From assembly GCA_965153355.1 (NCBI GenBank), contig OZ231127.1, positions 96,720,001 through 96,784,000 on the forward strand: a stretch of DNA of 64,000 nt. The letters are read 5' to 3'. This DNA comes from Flaccisagitta enflata. Taxonomy: Eukaryota; Chaetognatha; Sagittoidea; Aphragmophora. Position numbers and translations under genes: made by a program. The notes under the pieces were generated by a model, which saw only the letters and a program-made list of their open reading frames with translations, made no database searches and was not told the origin of the DNA. Below, one piece after another: positions 12,075-22,867 of the stretch (position 1 is its first letter; each line of letters begins with the position of its first letter).

Positions 12075-12183
12075 GGTATGCAACCGAAACAAAAGTTGCA
12101 AAGATAGCGGTAAAGACTGTATAGTCTATCAAGATCCTACCTAAATATTGTTTCTGACTTTTTAATGCAATGCTAACAGAAAT

Positions 12184-12396
12184 AACAAGGTCGGATACCC
12201 AGCTGCCCTAGTCGCGTGCGGGTGGGCAGGGGCTGTGATGAAATTTAACAATTAGATGGTTGGGCAGGAGCAGTAACCCCCAAACCACTTGTAAATGCCA
12301 AAAAAAAGTAGGCGTGACCTAAACGTGACCGACGGACCGACCGACAGATGGACAGAGCGGGTTGTATAGTTGCGTGCACGCGACTAAAAAAAAAAG
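12184..12396 (-). mobile_element. Family A element, copy A7, with A-tract
   Basis: Complete copy: AACAAGGTCGGATACCC at 12184, GTCGCGTGCGGGTGGGCAG, a GACCGACGG tract, and the palindromic end TTGCGTGCACGCGACT at 12370-12385. About 11 A residues follow. Such a tail is the best hint in this window that the family may move as a retroposon. Confidence 0.87.
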
Positions 12397-12449
12397 AAAA
12401 AATAAGACCATAGAAAATACAAAACAATTTTTCATTTAACTACATCCCC

Positions 12450-13150
12450 CTGTTGAAAACAATTAAACAAACATTACACAAAAACCAGCCATAGGAAATG
12501 GTTTAAATTTGATACACAAATACCTCGTAACATATTCTACCACCGTGCCATGTTTCACACCCCTCTGCCGCTGAGAACCCCCTTTACCGATGAACAAACG
12601 GATGGACCAACTGACCGACAAACCAACCAACCAACCAAACATCAACCAATAACCAACCAACTGAAAACGATAAAATAAACATTAGGCAAGAACTAGCTGC
12701 AGGAAATGGTTTAAATTTGGTACACAGACCCCATGTTCTACCACTGTTCAATTCCAAGTTTCGTATTCCTCCTCCGACCCGTTCTATAGGCTCTCCAATC
12801 CCTTTCTCCCCTTTATTAATCTTTTTCGCCCAGGGCCGCGGGACCCATCGGCCTCAATCGCCTTGGCTCCCGCGGTCTTCACTCGCGGTCTTTTTCCAAG
12901 GAATGGTGCGGGCAAACGGAGCAAGGGTGGAAATCAAAATTTTGCAGGTAGATGTCTCGTGTCATGTAGTAGCTCTCTACAAAATTTAAGGCCCATCTGA
13001 TCATTTTCTCTATAGTCCCCTCGGCCCTCGGTCCCAATTTTCTTGGCCTTGGCCGCCGCAGCCTCATCTCAACCCATTCTTTGGTTGGGTGTTACGGACA
13101 AACGGATGAGGGGAGAAGGTTGAAACTTGGTAGGCAGTTCCCCATCTTCT
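12450..13150. repeat. Degenerate repeat region with GC-rich core
   Basis: Motifs such as GGAAATGGTTTAAATTTG (about 12497 and 12702) and ACAAACGGATG (about 12593 and 13097) recur at irregular spacing. The part at 12825-13075 is unusually GC-rich, with repeated TTGGC, GGTC and CGCGG words. Both strands have 60-90 aa open frames here, but none has a recognisable domain. I treat it as diverged interspersed repeat. Confidence 0.45.
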
Positions 13151-13287
13151 TTTACCATACCACCACCTTCTTCTTATTTTATACCACCACCACTATTTCT
13201 TCTATGTCTCTCCTCCTCCTCCTCCCCCTTCCCATGTCTTTGATTTCACAACCCTTTTATAAAGAAATAGGGGGGGGGGAGAAATAT

Positions 13288-13422
13288 CAAGGCCGGATAC
13301 ACGAAATCTTGTCGCGGACGGTTGGACAGGAGCTGTAATGCAAAAACCACTCAGAATTAAAAAATGTGACGGACCTACCGATAGACCGACGGTGTAGAGT
13401 CGCGTGTCAGCAACTAAAAAAT
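13288..13422 (-). mobile_element. Family A element, short copy A8
   Basis: CAAGGCCGGATACACG at 13288 and AGTCGCGTGTCAGCAACTAAAAA at its other end. The GGACC tract is very short. Confidence 0.82.
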
Positions 13423-13483
13423 TTAAATGCATTTTATGAGCATAACTCCTTTCAAAATAAAGAGACAACTGGGAACAAGTGAC

Positions 13484-13695
13484 GCGAGGTCACAATATCG
13501 TTGCGGACGAGTGGGCAGGGGCATCCAACCCCCATTCACAACCCAAACCACCCCCCAACACTCAAACATTCACAAAAACTATCAAAAATGCTCGTTTCGT
13601 CAAATCGATAACCGCTTCCAACGGACCAATGGACCAACGGATGGACGGATGGACAAAGCCTCCTATAAAGTTGCGTATCCGCAACTAAAAACATA
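13484..13695 (-). mobile_element. Family A element, copy A9
   Basis: GTTGCGGACGAGTGGGCAGG near the left, AACGGACCAATGGACC tract, and AAAGTTGCGTATCCGCAACT at the right end. It belongs to the same subgroup as 22868-23190, sharing GGGCATCCAACCCC. Confidence 0.8.
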
Positions 13696-13718
13696 AAAAA
13701 ACAGGTATCAACTTAAAA

Positions 13719-13883
13719 TAAGGCCGGATACACGGAAATACAGCCGCGGATGGTTGGGCAGGAGCAGTAATGCAAAAACTGATCAAAATTCAAAAATGTG
13801 ACGTACGGACCAATGGACGGACTGACCTACAGATCAACCGACTGACACGGCAAGGTGTAGAGTCGCGTGTCCGCGACTAAAAA
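13719..13883 (-). mobile_element. Family A element, copy A10
   Basis: AAGGCCGGATACACGG at 13720 and AGTCGCGTGTCCGCGACT at 13861-13878. Four minus-strand copies (A7-A10) lie within 1.7 kb. Confidence 0.85.
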
Positions 13884-14379
13884 TGCTCAATAAAACACAT
13901 TTTGGGACGTTTTCAAACATTCTGCATCTTTCTCAGTAAAAAATTTATCAATTTCCCCCTATTAAATTTTCCCTCAAAAATTCCGCCCACAATTTGTAGG
14001 TCTTAAGAGGGTCAAATTGGGTGTCCAATAACTTTTTATGGGGTTTTCATGCTTAGCTATTTATTCCCGTTGAAATCGCGACCTAAAAACTACTTCGAAA
14101 ATTAAACCAATTTTTTTTTTGCATTTATTTAGCTTTGAGGGGTGAAATGGGGCATGGCAAGACCCCGGGACCAGCTGGGGAGGTATGTCTTGTCACTTGC
14201 TACAAGTGCACCATATTTTTTTTTTAATCCATCCGCTCCTTGTAGGGGCATTCCGAGCCCTCTATCCATTTAAACGGTCTTTCCCGTTTTTTTTTTTGCC
14301 GAAGATCGCTAACAAACTTTTTGGCCACGATCGCCCCAGGCTCGGCTCGGCTCCTCTCGGTCATTTCCCCGCGTCATTT
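13884..14379. other. Intergenic, nothing recognised
   Basis: No supported gene. A GC-rich patch at 14330-14375 contains repeated CTCGGCTC words. Confidence 0.5.
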
Positions 14380-14530
14380 TTAGTCACAAACACGCGACTC
14401 TACACCTTGCCGTGTCGGTCGGTCCGTTGGTCCATCAGTAGGTAACATTTTTGAATTGTGAGTGGTATTTGCATTACTACACCTGTGCAATTGTCCATAA
14501 CTGGATTGCAGTTTATCTGGTCTTCTTTGA
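14380..14530 (+). mobile_element. Family A element, decayed copy A11
   Basis: AGTCACAAACACGCGACTC at the left end, GTCGGTCGGTCCG tract, and a 3' end that has lost the GGCC motif. Confidence 0.7.
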
Positions 14531-14570
14531 TTCTCTCTTCAAGTTTTTAACCGCAGTTGCATATTTTTTT

Positions 14571-14774
14571 AGTCGCGTGCTACGTGACTCTATACCCCGC
14601 TTTATCGGTCCGTCCGTCCGCCCGTCCGTCAGTCAGTCCATCCGTCACACTTTACTTTTTTTGTTTTTTTGCGGTTTTTGGAGTCACTGCCCCTGCCTAG
14701 ATAATGGAGTGACCTCAATTATGGCCCCTACCCACCTGCACGCGACTGGGGTAGCCATGTATCAGGCCTTGTTT
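14571..14774 (+). mobile_element. Family A element, copy A12
   Basis: AGTCGCGTGCTACGTGACTC start, GTCCGTCCGCCC tract, CACTGCCCCTGCC box, CACGCGACTGGGG and GGCCTTGTT end. A second 5'-end remnant follows at 14789-14822. Confidence 0.87.
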
Positions 14775-15078
14775 TCTCTCATTCCCATTTGGGTCACATG
14801 CACATGACTCTACACCCCACCTCGAATATATTCACTGGTACAAAACATTTTCATCTATTTCTATCTATGTCTATCCCCCCTCTCTTGCTGCTTATCTGTC
14901 TCTCTCTCTCACTCTCTCTCTCCTCTTCATATCATGCATCCTTAATCCCGACTTTCAACTTTGATTCTATTGGATCTTGCAAATTCCTACCATATTTAAG
15001 CGGCCTTGTCTGTTTTTGAGGGTAAAAAGACAAAAAGAAGATGTACTAAGCAAATCCGCTCATTTTGAGATTTTTTTC

Positions 15079-15082
15079 TGTC

Positions 15083-15164
<82 letters not shown>
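15079..15164. repeat. Compound (TGTC)n-(TC)n microsatellite
   Basis: TGTC tetranucleotides (15079-15120) run directly into TC dinucleotides. Confidence 0.95.
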
Positions 15165-15168
<4 letters not shown>

Positions 15169-15315
15169 TTTATATCTCAACTTTCTACGCTCGACTTTCA
15201 AATTTCTATTGCAGTCTTTTGCATCTTTGCCCCAAATCCCTACTCTCGACGCGTAACATCAATGTCTTAATTAGAAAGAAATTTTGAAATTTTAAAACTT
15301 TCTCCCTCTCAATTT

Positions 15316-15338
15316 GGGGGGGGGGGGGGGGGGGGGGG
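15316..15338 (+). repeat. Homopolymer G(23)
   Basis: Twenty-three consecutive G residues; could form a G-quadruplex in single-stranded DNA or RNA. Confidence 0.9.
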
Positions 15339-15409
15339 TTCTCCGACTAAAAATGCTTTTTTTCTCTTGAGTGAGGGATATTCTTCCACTTCTCATATAT
15401 AGGGAAATA

Positions 15410-15611
15410 GAAACATGCATGCACATGACTCTACAACCCGCTTTGTCCGACATTTGATTGATCGGTTGGTGAGTTGGTCACACTTTACTTTTTTTTTTTT
15501 TTGATTTTACTTCTTTTACCTCACTGCTCCTGCTCAAATGGTCTGGTGACCTCGAATATGGCCCCTGCCCACCCGCACGCGACTTCGGTAGCCGTGTATC
15601 CGGCCTTGGTA
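15410..15611 (+). mobile_element. Family A element, copy A13
   Basis: Degraded 5' end (GCATGCACATGACTCTAC), then the CTCACTGCTCCTGC box, CGCACGCGACTTCGG and GTGTATCCGGCCTTGG. Confidence 0.83.
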
Positions 15612-15829
15612 TTCTGACAAAAGCGCTCACCAAAACGGATTCACCTCATATCTCTTACATTTTCAAAAAGGCGTTTCATCCTAATACTGCTCTCATATGT
15701 AAACGCTTTGAGCCTCAGGAACAACATTTTTCCCAAGTGGTATATCATTTAAACAATTTCTAATTCTCACCAATGTTTTTTAATATCACTTTTAGAAATA
15801 AAATAATTTTTACTATAGGGGAATGTAGA

Positions 15830-16620
15830 CTTTTGTCGTAAATTGGGCCAATAATAACACGGGCAGCCCCTTGTCTTATACATAGATGTTGCAACAACGC
15901 TACTTTTCGTCACGATACATTTCTGTTTTCCGCTCCTGCCCACCTGTCCACAACTGGGGGGAGTGTATACAGCCTTGTTATTTGCGGACACGCAACTGAC
16001 AAGTCTCTCCATCCATCAGCACAGCTAAAAAAATTGGAATAACAAGCCTTACAGATCCTTTTTGGGCGTCGGGCCCTAAGAACCCATGTCCAGTAGAACA
16101 CAGGGGGGGGAAGAATTTCCAAATGTCCATCCTTCTGTCCACCCCCCTCCATTGGCCATCAACGCCTCAAAATTGCCCTTCCAGCCCTCAATTCAGTTTG
16201 CTAGGCCTAGAATAAGCAGCCAGCCAGCCTCAAATCTGTCCTCCAAATCTCAAATTTGACCTCTAAATCTCATATCTGCCCTCCAAATCTTCAATCAACC
16301 CTCTAAGCATCAAGTTAGCCCTTTGTGGCTGAAATTGGCCTTCCAAACCACAAATCTGCTCTCCAAGCCTCAATTCTGCCCTTCAGCCTTCAAATATGCC
16401 TTCAATTCCCTAGATCAGTCATCTACAGCCTGAAATATGCCCCCTCTGGACATCTGGAAATTTCTTCCCCCTATATTCTAAAGGATATCGGTCCGCTGTC
16501 CTCCTCTCAATCATCTTCTTCACTGAATCACTCCCAAAAGGGCATTGGTTACCACTAACTATGTGTGATCCATGGAGAACTAGGGGGGGGGGGCGCTTCA
16601 TTCTCCTTGGTGCCAAATGA
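15830..16620 (+). mobile_element. Composite D-A-B repeat module, copy 1
   Basis: Family D part at 15830-15905 (GATGTTGCAACAACGC), an inserted family A 3' end (15930-15980), an A-like 5' end (TTGCGGACACGCAACTG), the linker AAATTGGAATAACAAG, and a family B element (16061-16610). The same order recurs at 18350-19088. B3 begins TTTGGGCGTCGGGCCC, has CTCAAATCTG-type internal repeats and mirrored sequence near 16440-16500. Confidence 0.75.
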
Positions 16621-16761
16621 AAGACAATAATCAAACTCAATTCCTTATTAATTTCATTTGAGGGGCCATTGGTTTGATTGATTTCTTAATTTATGATGAC
16701 AAAATGAAAACCATGAGTGTCTGAAATATGTTGGAAAGTTCAAAACTAACTACAACATTTT

Positions 16762-16993
16762 GAGTCGCGTGCTACGCGACTCTACAACCGCTTTGTTGGT
16801 CTGTCCGTCCGTCTGTTGGTCCGCCCGTCCGTCGGTCCATCCGTCCATCGGTCCATCCATCCATCACACTTTACTTTTTTGGGTTTTTAGGTTTTTTTGG
16901 CTTCATTGCTCCTACCCAAATGATCTGTTGACCTCAATTACGGCCCCTGCCCACCCACATGCGACTGGGTTAGCCGTGTATCCAGCCTTGTTC
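16762..16993 (+). mobile_element. Family A element, copy A15
   Basis: GAGTCGCGTGCTACGCGACTC at the left end (hairpin), long GTCCGTCCGTC tract, CATTGCTCCTACCC box, GTGTATCCAGCCTTGTT end. Confidence 0.87.
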
Positions 16994-17559
16994 CCAACAA
17001 CCTCTGACATCGGAGCTTAAACTTCTTCATGTTTTGTGCCTTTTAAACAACTGGCTCCAAGTCATACTATATTGGTGAAAACAATTATCGACTTTGAAAA
17101 AGTACTGTTCCTAAAGAATAAAGCTGTAGACCCCAGATTGGTTTGTGTGAAATGTCAAAATCTTCAAAATGCGACCAATGTAAAGTGTTTTGCCTTGTCC
17201 ATTTAGGTGCAGCATTCTTTTAAATTGGATGCTACTTTAAACCACTGTCGCGTTTCTTTCCGCCAAGATGGTAAACTGACCAAATTCAATGCATCCCAAA
17301 AAATCACATTTTAATCATCCTGCAGTCTGGACCCAGCGGTGTCTTTCCATTAAATGGTACAATGGTCCATAAGTCAATCCCCTTTTTACTTTTCAAGCCT
17401 TCAAAACCTTCCTGAGCTAACTAACTTCTGTGCAAATGCACTAATGAATTTTTCTACCACTGATCCTGCCCACCCACGTGTTTTTTGCCAATATTATAAA
17501 AATTGTACAAAGCGCAGATTATTTAATTGTTTTTGTTGTTGTTGCGCTATCTTTAATTA
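16994..17559. other. Intergenic, nothing recognised
   Basis: No gene supported. Confidence 0.5.
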
Positions 17560-17672
17560 TTTGCGGTTTTTAGCCTCACTGCTCCTGTCCAAATAATCAA
17601 ATGACCTCAAATACGGCCCCCCCCCCCCCCCCCCGCACGGAACTGGGGTAGCCGTGTATCCGGCCTTGTTTA
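17560..17672 (+). mobile_element. Family A element, 5'-truncated copy A16
   Basis: Keeps the CTCACTGCTCCTGTCC box, a C homopolymer of about 17 at 17617-17634, and the GTGTATCCGGCCTTGTTT end. Confidence 0.8.
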
Positions 17673-18349
17673 ATAAGGGTGCCTGGTTGAAGTTTTGGTA
17701 GGGGAGGTGGTGCAACTCACTGATAGCTGGAAACATCACATATCACAATTGATGGTACTGTAATCATACATAGAATGAATCACAATTTTCTTCAAACGAG
17801 AAAGCATTTATTTCTGTAGATCATTTATACAATCACAAATGAGAAGTATTGCTTGTTATTACATCAGAGAAAAACTGTCGTAAATTCTTGGGAACGACAA
17901 TAACAAAGAAGTGGTACCCAGTTACAAGGCTCACACTTTATCAGTCATTAAAAATTTTGCTTCCCTGGCCTTGAGAAAAATATAAATGTTTGCGCAAATT
18001 GATGCTGAGATATTTTCTACATTCCTGTTTCAAAATTCAAGCTAGAAAGGAAAAGGATCATACCTCAGAAATGAGGCTAAATTCAGCTAAAAATGTACGA
18101 CTGAAAAAAGCGAAATGAATAAAAGAGACATTTCAAATAGTATCTAAGACAATTTCTGGTGTATTTGGAACAATTGTAACAACAATATAAACACTATCTT
18201 TTGTTAGAATGCTGCAGTCATAATCTGTTTATGAACTGTTGATTCTTAAAAAAATAAAAAAAAGGACCTTTTTCAACTAATTTTTATCAGTTGCAGTAAG
18301 GTAAGGAATCTAAATCATAGATTTTTGGAAAGATATTAGAAACAGCTTT
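17673..18349. other. Intergenic, nothing recognised
   Basis: AT-rich, single-copy-looking. No supported gene or repeat. Confidence 0.5.
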
Positions 18350-19088
18350 TATTTGCCACCAGTCTCATAGGTGAGTTTTGCACTGAGTTGGGCCAAGACT
18401 AACACTGGGGCAGACCCCTTTCCTACACATGGATGTTGCAACAATGCTACTTTTTTAGTTGCGAACACGCAACTCTATAAGGGCCTTTGGCCGTCTCTCC
18501 ATCCATCAACACAACTTCAAAATTGGAATAAGAAGCGTTTCCAATGCTTTTTGGGCAGCGGCACCAAAGGACGATGTCCTGTAAAACAAAGGGGGGAATT
18601 TCTAAACGTCAGTCCTTTTGTGACTATTGTACATCCCTCAATCCATCATTTTGTCCATCCTTCAATCTGTTCTTTCATCCATCCCCCCCCCCCCCCATTG
18701 GCACAAAATCGCCCTCCCAGTCCTCAATTTAGCCCTTCAGACCTCAAATAAATCTGCTAGGCTTCAAATCAGTTACCCCCAACTTTAAATTTGACCTCCA
18801 AATCTCAAATCTGCCCTCTAGACCTTCAATTAACCCTCTAAGCATCAAATTAGTCCTCTTTGGCTCAAATTTGCCCTCCAATCCTCAAATCTGCTCTCCA
18901 ACCTTCAAATATACCTTTACTGCCCTAAATGAGTCATTTGCAACCTTATGTATGCCCCCTCAGGACGTCTAGAAATTTCCCCTGTATTCTACAGAATATT
19001 GACCCTTTGGGGCTGCTGCCCAGCTCTCACTTCACTTTTTTACTGACAGGGCATCGAGTACCGCTTACCATGTGCGATCCATGGATGA
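18350..19088 (+). mobile_element. Composite D-A-B repeat module, copy 2
   Basis: Family D part (18350-18450, GATGTTGCAACAATGC), a family A 5' end (TTAGTTGCGAACACGCAACTC, 18457-18480), linker AAATTGGAATAAGAAG, then family B element B4 (18551-19088). B4 has TTGGGCAGCGGCACC at the left, mirrored by GGGGCTGCTGCCCA near 19008-19021, and an outer end TACCGCTTACCATGTGCG. The interior has tandem CTCAAATCTGCCCTCC units. Confidence 0.8.
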
Positions 19089-19434
19089 CTAAATGTGTAT
19101 GTCACCAGCTGCATCACCAACTTCAATACCAATTTCACTACCGGCCACATTTCCATCTCTCATCGCTGTTTTATTCTCCGGAAATATCACACATTAAAAA
19201 CTTTTCGTGTTCGGGTATATCAAATAACTAGAGGAGATATCATAAACATGCGACAATAACGCCATAAACATGTTCTAATACAAAAAAAAATCATCTCAAA
19301 TCAAATCCGGCATCAGGAAATTTTTAAAGGTAATATCCTAAAATTAACTTTCAGTCTAACCAATACCCTATTTTCCAACTGAAATAGGGTTTAAAACCAT
19401 TTGGTACATGTTGCGAAAAGTTCTCATAGCCAAG
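19089..19434. other. Intergenic, 3' side of the gene at 19435
   Basis: AT-rich. No further feature recognised. A short inverted pair CCCTATTTTCCAACTGAAATAGGG lies at about 19366-19390 and could form a hairpin with a 7-bp stem or longer. Confidence 0.5.
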
Positions 19435-20331
19435 TCAAACAATGTATTCCAAAAAGGAAGGCCAGGCTGGCCATGTATCGTCCTCATACAAAGTGCGCCG
19501 AGCTTTTGTAAAATATTTGAAACGCCGCATCCTTTCTTGGGTCATGTTCATGAGTTGAGGGGAATGATTGTGTCCCAAGCCACACCCTCCATGGCAATTC
19601 TCTTTTTTGCATGAAGCTCCACACCCTTCCTCTAAAACCAATGCCTCTGATTTTGAAGTTTTTGGCTGTGTTGTTGCCTTGGAATCCTCCATAATTGCAT
19701 CCCGCTCCATCATTACTTCCATGACCAGCTGCTTCTTTCTTCTTAGATTTGTGATTTCCCTGATGCTTTTCTGGTAGCAGAAATCACAGGGCCCCGAGCA
19801 AATCTCATTGACAGCTTGCTTGCATCCAAAGGCAATAAGCATATCCTTTGTTGATGCATCAACAACTGCACCATCCATCAATCCTCCACTGGCTCCGTTT
19901 CCTGGCAACATCACTCCCTCCGTTTCCCATGCTGCGAAGTAATCCTCCAATGCCGTCACAACTGTTCTCTCAATCCGCTCCTTCACCGACTGCCCAAACT
20001 CCTCTAACAATGGTAACTTAATCCGCATTGGATACTGCAAAAATCCGCATGGTTTGGCTTTCATGGGGGGCACCTGCTTTGAAGCTTTTAATGCCAACTC
20101 CAACTCCCTATTCCAAAACAGTGAAAGGACATAGTCTCTTGACCTCTTTTCCAAACTCCACTTTTGTTCCTTAGCTTTTTGCTCCTCCATCAACTTTGCA
20201 GTTTCATTTGCAATGCATTCACATCTGGGACAACTACATTTTTTCTGAGTTTCTTCCAAACTCATTCCGCTCTCCAAATCCAAATGTGCAAAGCACTCAG
20301 CTACAGTGTTCATCTGATGGTTTGATGCCAT
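19435..20331 (-). CDS. Cysteine-cluster protein, unknown function (298 aa)
   Basis: Intronless reading frame of 298 codons from the first ATG (MASNHQMN). The frame is open two codons further upstream, but only to a TTG. There is no signal peptide and no membrane segment. Three cysteine clusters are visible: CSCPRCEC near residue 32, CSGPCDFCY near 180, and CGASCKKENCHGGCG near 240, the last followed by an H-N-H. These look like metal-binding sites, but I do not recognise the family. After the second cluster comes a basic stretch with LRRKKQLV, which resembles RRKKRQLV in the broken gene at 20992-21709. The two may be paralogues. The protein ends in an aromatic-rich tail (WPAWPSFLEY). Composition is complex and gene-like, unlike the surrounding repeats. 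Confidence 0.72.
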   Translation of the reverse strand: MASNHQMNTVAECFAHLDLESGMSLEETQKKCSCPRCECIANETAKLMEEQKAKEQKWSLEKRSRDYVLSLFWNRELELALKASKQVPPMKAKPCGFLQYPMRIKLPLLEEFGQSVKERIERTVVTALEDYFAAWETEGVMLPGNGASGGLMDGAVVDASTKDMLIAFGCKQAVNEICSGPCDFCYQKSIREITNLRRKKQLVMEVMMERDAIMEDSKATTQPKTSKSEALVLEEGCGASCKKENCHGGCGLGHNHSPQLMNMTQERMRRFKYFTKARRTLYEDDTWPAWPSFLEYIV

Positions 20332-20339
20332 TTTCAATT

Positions 20340-20694
20340 TCTAAATCAAAATAAATTGGTAAATATTATGTTTTAATACAAGCATTTTACATTAACAGTG
20401 TGTAACAAATTCATTCTCCAACGTAATTCTAAACAAATCACAATAAGAAGACAAAATCAATATGTTCCCATAACACTTTTTAGATATGTATGACCAAATA
20501 TGTCTTTAGTCCAACACACTTTTGTTCCCTCACTCTTTACTTCTTTTCTTGGAATATCTATAAGAGGCTCTGTTACTATGTCTGTCTTTGTTAATCTGTG
20601 TGTCTGTTTGTCAGTCAAACTTCAATGAAAAATCGCAGAAAATGTTTAAAAATTCTTTAAAACTTATTTCAATCATCATTCATGCTACTTGTTA
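20340..20694. other. Intergenic upstream of the 19435-20331 gene
   Basis: AT-rich. A decayed family A-like tract (CTATAAGAGGCTCTG then GTCTGTC words) lies at 20558-20620. No clear TATA box can be assigned. Confidence 0.45.
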
Positions 20695-20755
20695 TTTGGG
20701 CAGCGGCCCGGAAGGGGACTAAATCCTGTAAAACACAGGGGGACTTTCAGTCATT
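20695..20755 (+). mobile_element. Family B terminal fragment B5
   Basis: TTGGGCAGCGGCCCGGAAGG followed by TCCTGTAAAACACAGGGGG matches the family B terminal motif. The rest of the element is absent. Confidence 0.65.
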
Positions 20756-20991
20756 AGAGCTTGGGATAGGTTTAATAGAGCTAGGGATAGGTGTGATAAG
20801 TAATAACGCCAGGTGCACCGTCTTAGCTGGTCTTGCCAGCTTTGTCTGTGATACGGTGTGTACTTAGATTCTTTTCATTGCAATGTCAAACATTGATGAT
20901 ATGAATAAAACATCAACAACAAAAATTCACTTTTTGCTAATGCTGTACAGGGAATTGGCCAGTAAATACTCATTAGTTGTCAGTTTCTTTT

Positions 20992-21709
20992 TCAAAATAC
21001 GTCCAATTTTCCTTTGAAAGTAATTACCATCTTCTTGGCTGGTTTTCCACATAGGAACCCTGTCATGTATTCCCTACTGACGCCATTTTTATCCCCAGAC
21101 TCCAATGCCGCATCAATCATTTTTGGAAATGCAGCCGCATTAACCACAGTACACCCTTCATTTTCAGATCTATAATCCAACATGTCATTTTGGGTATGAA
21201 TCATCAAATGAATCATCCCAATAGGGTCCTTTACGTACTAATTGTCTCTTCTTTCGCCTCGCCGCTTTCATACTTTCATTTGGTTTGTTTTTAGCATAAC
21301 AATGTCCACATGTCGCCGCTTCACACTTCCCATTGCATGTTGGAAAATAAACCGTCATTTCCAATACAACGAGGGATTGGCCTTCTCTAATCAACTGTTT
21401 AAGCGACTTTCCCGCACATGATCTGTCGGGGGATTGGTTTTCTCTGACCAACTGTTGAGGCGACTTTCCCGGTGCCCCTTCCTTCGATTCTTTGACGAAA
21501 ATCCCCTCTGCATAGGCAAAAGCCAACGCTTTGGCAACAGATTTGCCTAACGGTTCGTCAACGGCCTTCAGCCAAGGATTATCCTCGGACTTTCCCAACG
21601 TCTTGTTGGCGGACTTCTCCAATGGCTCATTGGCGGACTTCTCCAATGGCTCATTGGCGGACTTCTCCAACGGCTCTTTGGCGGACTTCTCCATCACACT
21701 TGTTGCCAT
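20992..21709 (-). pseudogene. Repeat-bearing cysteine-cluster gene with one frameshift
   Basis: The first frame runs 174 codons from ATG at 21709 to a stop at 21185. The frame that continues the coding pattern begins about 21216 and ends at 20992. The switch point lies at an AAAA run (about 21190-21193), so a single-base indel separates them; this may be genuine decay or an assembly error. The N-terminus carries four near-identical 8-residue repeats of the type KSANEPLE. The later part has CNGKCEAATCGHCY and then RRKKRQLVRKG, paralleling CSGPCDFCY...RRKKQLV in the 19435-20331 protein. The downstream piece includes CTVVNAAAF and FLCGKPAKK. Family unknown. No signal peptide or membrane segment. 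Confidence 0.6.
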
Positions 21710-21713
21710 TGTT

Positions 21714-22066
21714 ACTAAATGTAATCTCTCTGATACTTTTTTTTTTCCTTGTATTTAAATTCAACACCTAAAATGAAATCAAACAAAAATAGAATAAACA
21801 ATATGCTAATCAATTTCTCTCATCACCACTAACATCATTGGAGGAACTTAATTTTTTTTTTTCTAAATCTGTTTAAATTATAACTGTGCATGTTAACAAC
21901 ATAGTGTGTGTACCAGTGGCCAAAAACTGTCCAACAAGTCCAACAAATTGAAAACAGGTGAGCAGGAGTGAAATAGTATATACCTCCTACAAATGTCAAA
22001 GCCAGGGGCACAAAATAGATTTTTCAATGTAATTGTCTTACTACAACCAACTAACAATTATTATAT
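21714..22066. other. Intergenic, nothing recognised
   Basis: AT-rich with T and A homopolymers. No supported feature. Confidence 0.5.
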
Positions 22067-22231
22067 GATCTGAATGAGGCCATATGTATGTCACCTTGGT
22101 CTTAAATGTCTGTGGAGCGGTTTTCACATGTTCATCAATAATTGATATGGTGTCACAATATTGTTCTTGATAGATGGGCAGGGGCATCCAACCCCTAGCC
22201 TCACCCCAACCCCTCCAGCACACACATACAC
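22067..22231 (-). repeat. 165-bp direct repeat flanking family C element, left copy
   Basis: GATCTGAATGAGGCC through CAGCACACACATACAC is repeated with few changes at 22868-23034. It corresponds to the 3' half of a family A copy (GGGCAGGGGCATCCAACCCC). Confidence 0.88.
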
Positions 22232-22867
22232 TGAGCCAAATGAGCTAGATGAGCTAAGATATTAAAAATCATGATGCTTTCTTGTATTTGCATGCTTAAA
22301 TCATAACATTTATTCATCTGTTTTAAAATCAGAAAAAAAGCAAGCTAAATGAGCTAAATGAGCTTATGAGCTAGTATTCAAACACCTTCACAGATGAGCA
22401 ACTCTGCCTACTGACATGCTTTCTTGTATTTGCAATGTAAACATGTATCAAAAAATTATTTATTTATCGCATTATAAACCAGAAAAACAGACTGAGCTAA
22501 ATGAGCTAAATGACAAAATGCTCAAAAACATCAAAGATGAGATATGCTCATGAACATGTTTTCTTGTATTTGCATGCTCAAACAAACATAAATACACTTT
22601 TTTGATCCTACTCAAAATCATGTAAAATTCCAAAAAATCAGTTGCAATTTCATAAATAAATCTTTAAAAATTCATAGCTACTAAAAATATTTGCCGTAGA
22701 GCATTCTGCTTACGCTAAATGAAGAGAATTATCAAATTTACTTAATATCAATTTCATTGGAGGCCACAGTCAGCTAGATTCCTCAACTTCCTCTATAAGA
22801 AAATGAAAACCCTGTTTCTCTCGAATATGTCAAAAAGTCGAAGACTGACTTCGACTTTTTTCCCGAT
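22232..22867 (-). mobile_element. Family C element, long copy C3
   Basis: Reverse complement of C1. The hairpin end (AAAAGTCGAAGACTGACTTCGACTTTT) is at 22832-22861. Several TTTCTTGTATTTGCATGC plus TGAGCTAAATGAGC blocks are repeated within it, which makes it longer than C1. It is flanked by 165-bp direct repeats. Confidence 0.8.

Noticed and set aside
12717-13067. 90- and 62-codon frames in the GC-rich patch
   Set aside because: They overlap on opposite strands and coincide with diverged repeated words; no domain.
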